From a bacterium ADurb.Bin236 (lineage in GTDB: Bacteria > UBP15 > UBA6099), in the NCBI GenBank assembly GCA_002069885.1, contig MWCD01000029.1:1-47978 (forward strand): a DNA stretch of 47,978 nucleotides, in the 5' to 3' direction. The position numbers and the translations under genes were made by a program. Below the pieces are notes generated by a model. The model had not been told where the DNA came from. It worked only from the letters and a program-made list of their open reading frames with translations, and searched no databases. Positions 1 to 7,300 of this stretch are shown here, piece after piece (within the stretch, counting starts at the first letter, position 1; the number at the start of each line of letters is the position of its first letter).

Positions 1-1962
1 GTGGTAATAATCCTCGTAATCGTTCCGCAGGAATTCCGTAATATACGGCGGGTCGCAGTAGATGACGTCAGCCTTTACATTGGGGAGAACCTTGAGGATG
101 TCGTCGTTGTGCGCCGCATTTTCCTGCCCGTTGTCGTAAACGAGCCCATTGATCTGCCGGACGTATTTCTTGAATGCCGTCACGAACTCTGAAACAGGAA
201 TGTTGCCGATGCTGGACGACCGGTATCCTTCGGCCAGATCGGATATCTTCCGGGTTCGGTTCATCTTGCTGCGGTTGAACATGCCGAACACGGCCTTGGC
301 CTTGCAGGTGTGGCCGAGCGCCGCGAGCGCGATATCCTTCTTGAATCCCTTCAACTTCTGAATGTTCGCCCAAACGTTATCGAGGAACTGGAGGATCGGT
401 TTTGTGTAGTAGTAGCCGTAAAAGGTATCGGTAATGAACGTACCGGCGTCGGGATTTTTCTCCAGAAGCGCGGCAAGTTCCTCGTCCGAGATGGTTTCGG
501 TGTTGTTTTCGATGACGGCCCGGGCGATGTGGTACGGGTAGGACATGATGTCGTTGGTCGTTACTCGTAGTCCCTTTCGTTTGTAGAAATAGGCGACGTT
601 CGCGCCACCGGAAAAAGCGTCAAAGAGGCTCTTTGCCTCCTTCGGGAAATGCTTATCTATCCAGTTCATGATGAAGTGTTTGTTTCCGATGAATCCGGTG
701 ACAAGAACGTTGTCCGTCTTTCCCGCAATGGCGCTCAGAACATCGGGGTCAAAATCAGCATCGACACACAGATCGGCGATGTCCTCCATGTTGGCGTTTG
801 CGGAAAGTTCTCCCGCGTCTTCCATATCTGCGGCGCACACAAAAAGGCGTTCCTTCGCATTAGAGGGATCTCCGCTTCGGTTCTTTCCGGCGAGCTGATA
901 TTTGTGATCTTTCGATTTCATGCGGGATTCTTTTCCGAGGTCGGCGACAATCTGCTTGATCTCGGACTCGGTGGGGTATGCATTATCGCGGTAGGAGATG
1001 AGCCAGTTCGGGATGTGCTTGGACGCGGTGAGGAAATCCGTGAAGAACTGTTTCGCGGTGGCGGGTGTTACGCCGGGGTCTTCGATCTTGTAATTGCGGA
1101 TTTTTTTCGCGTGGTCGATTTCCTTGTCCTTCCAGTAATCCATCAGACCTTCAACGAAGTGGTAATATTTCTCGTAATTAGTGGAACTGAACTGCGTGGC
1201 GTAAGGCGGGTCGAAGTAGACAAGATCGGCTTTTACCTTCGAAGCGGTATCAACGATGTCGCCGTTGAAAGCCTTGTTTCCCTTGCCGTTGTCGAAAACG
1301 AGAGCGTTGATGCGATAGAGGTTGTCGCGGTAGTGATCGAGAAAACTCTGCGTGGTGTAGTGCCGTTGTCCGCCCTTGGTCGTGGACGAGAAATGCCCAA
1401 AACCGCCGCCGGACATGCAGGTCTTGCCCATCGCGAAAAGCGCCATGCTTTTTTTGGTGCCGGTCAGTGCGTCGATGTTTGCGCGAAGCACGTCCAGGAG
1501 GGCGAGGACGTCGTTGTGAAAGAAAATGCCGTGGAACGTTTTCTGAATGAATGTTCCGGCATCGGAGTTGTGGTCTTTGAGCAGCCCCTCGATGTCTTTC
1601 TCGGAGAGGCGGGTGCTGTTGTTCTCGACGATGGCGCGGGCGGCGTGATAGCAGTAGGACAGCCGGTCGTTGGAAAAGACCTGCAGCCCCTTGGTTTTGT
1701 ACATGTAGCCGACGACGGACGAGCCAGAGAAAGCGTCGAGAACAGATTCCGCGTCTTCTGGCGTGTTGCCCCATATCCAGTCCACAAGTTTCTGTTTGGA
1801 ACCGATGAAGTTCGTGATGTATTTCGGGCGCTCATCAGCGGGCAGTTCCTCGGTGACAAGATCGATTTTGCCCTCTGCTGCGAGAAGGCCGAGACGCAGG
1901 TCTGCGTCCGCTTCGAGGAGAAAATTGATTTTCTCTATGTCGGTTTTGAATTCGACTTCCAT
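1..1962 (-). CDS. Tandem D12-class DNA adenine N6-methyltransferase (partial)
   Basis: The gene starts at the ATG at 1962 (GAGG seven bases upstream) and stays open to the window edge: 654 codons, C-terminus missing. The reading frame has two consecutive copies of the D12 (Dam/MjaIII-type) adenine methyltransferase fold. Copy 1 has the AdoMet-binding FIGSK motif at about residues 52-56 and the catalytic DPPY at 251-254. Copy 2 has FIGNK at about 424-428 and DPPY at 637-640. The copies are diverged but collinear, with 199 and 213 residues between the two motifs. Expected reaction: transfer of methyl from S-adenosylmethionine to adenine N6 in DNA. M.FokI is a known fusion of this kind, in which each half modifies one strand of an asymmetric site; a similar role is inferred here. 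No restriction gene is visible nearby, so protection of phage DNA from host restriction is the likely job. Confidence 0.88.
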   Translation of the reverse strand, partial: MEVEFKTDIEKINFLLEADADLRLGLLAAEGKIDLVTEELPADERPKYITNFIGSKQKLVDWIWGNTPEDAESVLDAFSGSSVVGYMYKTKGLQVFSNDRLSYCYHAARAIVENNSTRLSEKDIEGLLKDHNSDAGTFIQKTFHGIFFHNDVLALLDVLRANIDALTGTKKSMALFAMGKTCMSGGGFGHFSSTTKGGQRHYTTQSFLDHYRDNLYRINALVFDNGKGNKAFNGDIVDTASKVKADLVYFDPPYATQFSSTNYEKYYHFVEGLMDYWKDKEIDHAKKIRNYKIEDPGVTPATAKQFFTDFLTASKHIPNWLISYRDNAYPTESEIKQIVADLGKESRMKSKDHKYQLAGKNRSGDPSNAKERLFVCAADMEDAGELSANANMEDIADLCVDADFDPDVLSAIAGKTDNVLVTGFIGNKHFIMNWIDKHFPKEAKSLFDAFSGGANVAYFYKRKGLRVTTNDIMSYPYHIARAVIENNTETISDEELAALLEKNPDAGTFITDTFYGYYYTKPILQFLDNVWANIQKLKGFKKDIALAALGHTCKAKAVFGMFNRSKMNRTRKISDLAEGYRSSSIGNIPVSEFVTAFKKYVRQINGLVYDNGQENAAHNDDILKVLPNVKADVIYCDPPYITEFLRNDYEDYYH

Positions 1963-1986
1963 TTGCTCACCTCGCGGGAAATAAAA

Positions 1987-2026
1987 AAGCCCGGCAACAT
2001 GCGATCTCTCGCGTGTTACCGGGCTT
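1987..2026 (-). terminator. Rho-independent terminator upstream of the methyltransferase
   Basis: The arms AAGCCCGG and CCGGGCTT, extended by imperfectly paired AACA/TGTT and GCG/CGC segments, form a long hairpin. On the minus strand it is followed at once by TTTTTTATTT. It would stop transcripts of the AT-rich gene at 2125-3378 before the methyltransferase start at 1962. Confidence 0.7.
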
Positions 2027-2088
2027 GATGTCTCAGTGCTTTACGGGCTGGTTACCGGGCCTGAGTGTTCAATACTGCCGGGCTTTTA
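2015..2088. repeat. Short GTTACCGGGC direct repeats beside the terminator
   Basis: GTTACCGGGCTTGATGT (2015-2031) recurs as GTTACCGGGCCTGAGTGT (2051-2068), and a third partial copy, CTGCCGGGCTTTTA, lies at 2075-2088. The first copy is also the right arm of the terminator hairpin. The repeats lie between the methyltransferase and the AT-rich cargo gene and may be duplicated terminator remnants left by gene insertion. Confidence 0.5.
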
Positions 2089-2124
2089 CTGATATTGTTT
2101 GTCTTTCTAATTTACCCTCTATAA

Positions 2125-3378
2125 TTACTGCGATGCAATCGCTTTGCGAATGCAATAACCTGTATATTCTCTAAGATTTGATACTGAAACAGAATTAACT
2201 CTTTTACATCCAGAATCATCGTTTGGATCAAGCTGTGGCATTGATATGCCCATATATCCCACATCACTTACGATATTGCCAATATGAACAATTTTGGACC
2301 GCTTTTGATAATAATCGTTTATTATTCTGGGCAGATATTCAGACCCATAAATTCCTACAAAATCACGGACACGTTTTGAAATGGCATATATAGGCTGACC
2401 ACATTTAGTGCAATTCTTTTGTTCCGTAGCTATAACCAAAGATGCAACTTCCAATGCAGAAATGTATAAAACAGTAGCCAATTCATTTTGTGATTTTCCC
2501 ATAGTTGCTGCAATACTAAGCAAATCGTCTCGTTCACGCACTGGATACTCCCATGTATCTTCACTTAATCTTTTTGGATCATCTATTATTAATAGATCAT
2601 TTACCTGGGCTTCAATCTTTCTTGCAGTATGGAATAGATATCCAGCTCTTATAAAGCAACCTAATTGCTTATCCTTATCGATAAATGAGACTTTATCTAA
2701 AGTTTCAATGGTCTTTTGGCGAATCAAAAGAAATCCTGCTTGAACAGGATATCCATCTATCCAGGTCTCATTCTCCATATATTGAATTTCTGTATCTTTT
2801 TTATCGTATTTGCTTTCTTGGCTTTTTACCGACCAGAAGGGACAATTTGTTTCGATAGAAATTATGTCTATAAAATTGTCGAGTCGTCTTAAAAACTGTG
2901 ATTGTGCATCAGGGTCATCATATCCATATACAGACAAAACTATCTCTGAGACACCATTCTTAAAGGGTTTGCATGGCACAATCGAAAACGAAGCACCTTC
3001 ATATCGAGATAATAGGTAAAAGGATTTTACGTTAGTCTTAAAATGATAAATCCTTGGTTTGAGCATTGAAACCTTAGCACGATTTACAGAGTCCTCGATC
3101 TTTTTTTTGATTTTATCGTAATTTGCTGTTGTCTTTTTATCAATATTGAAACTTATGGTTTTTATTTGTCCTTTCATTTCATAATTAATGCTCACTTCAA
3201 TTGAAAAAGGAGGAACATTAATATCCATAAAACCAAAAACGACCTTGTTTTCCTTGCCTACCTTATATGGGGTGTATTGCCACGCACATTTCCCAAAGCT
3301 CTTTCTTAAATCAGCCCAAAGAGATCTTAGAAATTTATTTGATGTGTCCAAATCTTTCGTGCCAACTTTTACTATCAT
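2125..3378 (-). CDS. HEPN-type (ApeA-like C-terminus) protein, AT-rich cargo gene
   Basis: A 417-residue protein. Its C-terminal part contains a CTKC zinc-knuckle-like pair (323-326) followed by the segment KRSKIVH, with R360 and H365 in an Rx4H arrangement typical of HEPN ribonuclease domains and close to the RSKIVHGG-like motif of ApeA-type HEPN proteins. The N-terminal 300 residues match no family I can name. The gene is visibly AT-rich against GC-rich neighbours, has an AAAGG ribosome site just before its ATG, and is followed by its own terminator-like hairpin: the features of a phage cargo (moron) gene. HEPN proteins of this class often act in abortive-infection defence through RNA cleavage; that role is inferred. 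No signal peptide or membrane segment is seen. Confidence 0.6.
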   Translation of the reverse strand: MIVKVGTKDLDTSNKFLRSLWADLRKSFGKCAWQYTPYKVGKENKVVFGFMDINVPPFSIEVSINYEMKGQIKTISFNIDKKTTANYDKIKKKIEDSVNRAKVSMLKPRIYHFKTNVKSFYLLSRYEGASFSIVPCKPFKNGVSEIVLSVYGYDDPDAQSQFLRRLDNFIDIISIETNCPFWSVKSQESKYDKKDTEIQYMENETWIDGYPVQAGFLLIRQKTIETLDKVSFIDKDKQLGCFIRAGYLFHTARKIEAQVNDLLIIDDPKRLSEDTWEYPVRERDDLLSIAATMGKSQNELATVLYISALEVASLVIATEQKNCTKCGQPIYAISKRVRDFVGIYGSEYLPRIINDYYQKRSKIVHIGNIVSDVGYMGISMPQLDPNDDSGCKRVNSVSVSNLREYTGYCIRKAIASQ

Positions 3379-3397
3379 AAATTATCCTTTATTGTTT

Positions 3398-3538
3398 TTA
3401 CGGCAACTCCTTGTATTCCCACTTCTTTGTCGATGTCGTCTCGATATGCGTCGCCTTGCCGTTCTCGAACTTGATTATAACACATCCATAGAACTTGTCG
3501 GCAAATAGCTTTTGTAGAAATCGTATAAGTTTCTCCAT
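3398..3538 (-). CDS. Small DUF2292-like (YezD-like) protein
   Basis: A 46-residue ORF with ATG at 3538 and TAA at 3398-3400. Its core, FYGCVIIKFENGKATHIETT, has the pattern YGxVxIxxxNGxxxxIExT seen in the small DUF2292/YezD family, which is frequent in phages and anaerobes and has no known function. The ATG shares one base with the TGA of the upstream gene (TGATG), so translation is probably coupled. It lies between the conserved late genes and the AT-rich HEPN gene. Confidence 0.6.
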   Translation of the reverse strand: MEKLIRFLQKLFADKFYGCVIIKFENGKATHIETTSTKKWEYKELP

Positions 3539-3879
3539 CAGTCAATCTTTCCTTTCCTTATCTGTCCCAACACATCTTCTACCAGTTCCGTCACGCTTCC
3601 GTACTTGTCCGTCTCTTCAACCTTTGTGCGCGATCCGAGATATATTGAAATACCATCGCGGTGCTGCTCGAGGAAATCCCCAGGCAGTTCCCGAATACCC
3701 TGTTCTACAATTCGATTTACCACACACTGAGCATCCCAGTCCTCGGCATCGTTTCCCGACACATAACCGACCTCGAATGCCGAACGGTCGTCCACCCCGT
3801 GCGCCCATACACCGATGGGGATCATCTCCCACTTGTTCGGGTCGAGACGTTTGTATTCAATGAAATAGCGAATCTTCAT
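3538..3879 (-). CDS. Hypothetical protein, 113 aa
   Basis: Not recognised. The preferred start is the ATG at 3879, which forms TGATG with the stop of the upstream gene; an in-frame TTG lies one codon earlier. The protein is acidic and soluble, has no membrane segment, and begins MKIRYFIEYKRLDPNKWEM, which suggests a small beta-rich fold. It is the second of three short ORFs chained by one-base stop/start overlaps behind the giant head-protein gene, so it is probably made in fixed ratio with its neighbours. Virion accessory or immunity-like roles are possible but unproven. Confidence 0.6.
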   Translation of the reverse strand: MKIRYFIEYKRLDPNKWEMIPIGVWAHGVDDRSAFEVGYVSGNDAEDWDAQCVVNRIVEQGIRELPGDFLEQHRDGISIYLGSRTKVEETDKYGSVTELVEDVLGQIRKGKID

Positions 3880-4355
3880 CAAAGTGGTTTCTCCCAGTTC
3901 AGTGCCATTTCCATCGCCTCGGATGAGAAATTTGCGTACAGGCGCTCGAATGCATCCATCTTATAGTTTTTATACTGCCGCCACTGTTTGAAATCTGATC
4001 TCCCCATGGTATCGACCACATCGAGGGATTCTATGAAGCAGGAATACTCCCGATGGTCAGTGAAATGTACCAGATCGTCACGTTCCTCCCGGACATTATC
4101 CATCTTGAAAAGCCGGACATTCTGGGGCCCGCCCTGATCGAACCCGACCTCAAAGCACACAGCCCAGTAGTAGTGGCCGGAAACGGAACCGTCAGCGCCG
4201 ATGATTGGCCTGGCAAGCAGGATATCGAAACGGTCAACGAAAATGCGGACGGATTCGGGGATGCCAATGTCCACTACAACCACGGCACCGGGCTCAGTAA
4301 TCCGGTCGATCTTCTCCTGCATCTGTTGTTTTACGGCATCGAGTTCCTGCTGCAT
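3879..4355 (-). CDS. Hypothetical protein, 158 aa, coupled to the head-protein gene
   Basis: Not recognised. The ATG at 4355 overlaps the TGA of the giant head-protein gene by one base (TGATG). The N-terminal 20 residues are helical and polar; the middle is mixed alpha/beta, with a hydrophobic strand AVVVVDIG; the C-terminus is aromatic and charged (FKQWRQYKNYKMDAFERLY). There are no signal peptide, cysteine-motif or membrane features. Tight coupling to a protein with kinase- and ADP-ribosyltransferase-like domains makes an inhibitor, chaperone or co-packaged partner conceivable; this is context inference only. Confidence 0.6.
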   Translation of the reverse strand: MQQELDAVKQQMQEKIDRITEPGAVVVVDIGIPESVRIFVDRFDILLARPIIGADGSVSGHYYWAVCFEVGFDQGGPQNVRLFKMDNVREERDDLVHFTDHREYSCFIESLDVVDTMGRSDFKQWRQYKNYKMDAFERLYANFSSEAMEMALNWEKPL

Positions 4356-7300
4356 CAGAGCACCACTTCCTCTATCTTCCGGCCATCCGGCAGTTTTGAA
4401 AAGCCTTTCTTTTTGAACAGTTCGATGACCTTTGCGCGTTGCGACGCATTGCTGGTTTTGATTACATCGATTTCATCCACGAGCGACACCGTATATTTAA
4501 AGATCGTCTCGTCGCTGCGGCCACCTGAAGCCAGCCGCTTGTAATCGTCGATGCTCGTAAGTCGTCTGCGCCGAACGTAATCGCCGACAACTTTGCCGAA
4601 AGCGTCGTGATCATAAGTTATGGCATCCATCCGGCGCAGAAGCCGCTTTTTGAAATAGAGCCCCGTGCTCCCCCGGCCACTGGCCGGCAGCTTGCGCACG
4701 CGGGTAAAAAAATAAGAAGCGCCGCCGGTGCCCATGTCACTCGTCGGCGACATGCCCCCGGGTTTCACGCCGATGCGGATTTTCTCGACGGTCGAGACCA
4801 TGTTGCCGTTGTTCTCGAGCACAGTCTTTACGAGATCTTCCACGTCGCCGTTGTCCGTGACATTGTGATAAAGCCCGTATCCTTTGAGTTCCCGATCCAG
4901 CATCTCTTCCGTCAGATCAAACCGTAACTGGTGCCTGTATCCGGCGCGCCGGGTCGGGTCTTTGAATCCGAGTTCATATTTTCCGGTCGGGTCATAACCT
5001 GGTATCTTCGTTACATCGTCAACACCGAGTTCATCCGCCCAGAACTTCCGCATGACCTGAATGCGCTCGGCTTTGGTCGCATTCGATGAATCCAGCTTTT
5101 GCGACATCTTTTTCCACGCAGCAGAAGAGTCTTTCTTCAATAGATATGCCTGTTTCTGCAAATACATGATCTCGGCATCCTCTGCGCTGGCGGGAACTGA
5201 GTTGATTCCAAGTTGGTCGAGCCTGTCGAGAATGGCCTCGAACCGCTCCGGGTCCGCGATCTTGCCGGTCACGCGGATTTCCACCTGGCCCTGAACCGCA
5301 TAAGGATTTGCGGAATCCCACGGGCGGTAATCCATGACCACACCGTCGTCGAGTTCGATCCGGTACTGCACACCCCGTCCAAATCCTGAACTGCGGCCAA
5401 AGATGCTGTTCAGGTCCGTGTCGGATTTTACGACGTGGATGTCGCCACCCCGGCACTGGCGCTGATCCATTTTGATGTTTGTTCTCTGGAAGCGGAAACC
5501 AGCCTTTTTAGGCTCCGGCTTCGCCTCTTGCGCAATTAGATTCTTTTTCGCCGTGTACTGATCGAACTTGACTGCGATCTTTTTATTGTTTTTTGCGGCA
5601 TCCAGAACGGACTCGCATGTCTTTCTGTACTCCTCGGCCATATCGCGGATGGACTCTGTCTTGCCGGATTTCGCCAGCTTCTCAAGATCGGGAAGTATCT
5701 TTCTGATCTCGTCCAGCGTGTCCGCGTTGTATTTGAAGTCCCCGCTGTCGACATGATGATTTACCGTTTTCACGCCTGACAGGATTTTATCGTAGAAGGT
5801 GTCCTCGGGCAGCGTGTCCCCGGTGGCGAGTCCCTTTAGTGCCGTGCCTTTTTCACCGAGCGCATCGAGAAGTTTCCGTTCGGATTCCGGGCGAAGTTTG
5901 AATTGAACAACCGTTTCCTCTTTGCCCTGAAGATTCTTTTGTGTGAAAACGAGCGCATTCTGATCCTCGATATCGTCCACGTCGAGGCGCATGGCTTTTC
6001 CCTGACCCTTCATTATCTGTGCATCACGCAGAATGGCTTCGTCTTCACCGGAGAGCTTCTTTATTGTCTTTACATCGTCCTGGAACCGGAACTCGGATTT
6101 GAACCGCGCTTTATAAAGGTCGTTGTAGAATTTCTCGAAGTCCCGGCGAATGTTGTTTTTACGCTCCAGCGCGAGCCGGTAGAACTCATCTTTCGCCGCG
6201 CTCGCTTTCACGCCGAAGCGCCCCTCGACATAAGGCCGTATGATTTCAAGGTACTCGGAGTCAGGGATTTTCTCGATGCGCTGGATCACCCGAAGCGCAG
6301 CGTTCAGGTCGATGTCGATCTCGCCGTTCTGGTATGCCCGGAACAGCGTGTTGTAAATCGGCTCGGCCTCCATCGAGTTTGGATGATAGGAGATGGAAAG
6401 TCTATCTTTGCCGAGAAACTTGAACGTCTGTCCCTTGTCGATTCCGATAACCCGGTCATCTGCGACACGGACAAACTGTTTTGCATGCGCATCGTGGTTC
6501 GAGATAAGCCAGTCGAGAATGTGTTCGCGCTGGATAGCCTCGATCTCGGACGGAGACAGTTTGCCGATGGGGACGTCCCTGAACGACGCCTCTGATTTGA
6601 CGTTTTTTACCAGCCGTTGAATGGAACCGGAACGACCGTTCAGTTCCACATATCGAACCTCGACGGCGTCGGGATTTATGAGACGGGCAATCCGGTATCC
6701 CATCTCCTCGCCATGGGCGATGAATTTATCGGTGGGTTTGAAAAGCCACTCGTCGCCGTGCTCGTCCACGTAGATATATTTCTCGTGAGTGCCCCCGAGC
6801 GATTTCGCGTCCTTCGAATATTTGAAAGCATTTCCCTTGTCCAGCGCGTCCCAGTCAGAATCGACTTTTGCGAAACCCGACGACAGGTCCGCGTGTGGTT
6901 TTTCAAGAACGGGCGGCGCGACCGGTTCCGGGGGCGGCGTGTGTTTCGGCGGCGCTTTGGGCTGCGGCGCCTGAACTCCCGCGGCTGGCTTCTTTCCGTA
7001 TTTCTCGGCCCACTTCGCCCACTTGGTTTCGATGCTGTTTTTGGCGGCCTGGATCGCGGCATCGTCCGTCTCAGTGAAAAGAGCGATGAAATCGTCTTTC
7101 GAACCCCACTGCCAGTGTGTGATCTTGCTTTGCTTGGCGAGGTCTTTCAGGTCCTTCGACCCCATAACCTGAATCTTGGCCTTGAACTCGGCTTTCTTTT
7201 TTGCGATTTCCGCAGCTTTCTCTTTGAGATAGGCGTCATCGACCGAGAAGCCACCATTGCCGAGATAAGATTCGGCGTCCTTGATCGCGGAAAGAACTGT

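Noticed and set aside
649-2028. Long plus-strand ORF of 459 codons
   Set aside because: It is antisense to the methyltransferase, whose minus frame carries two sets of FIGxK and DPPY motifs; the plus translation has no recognisable family.
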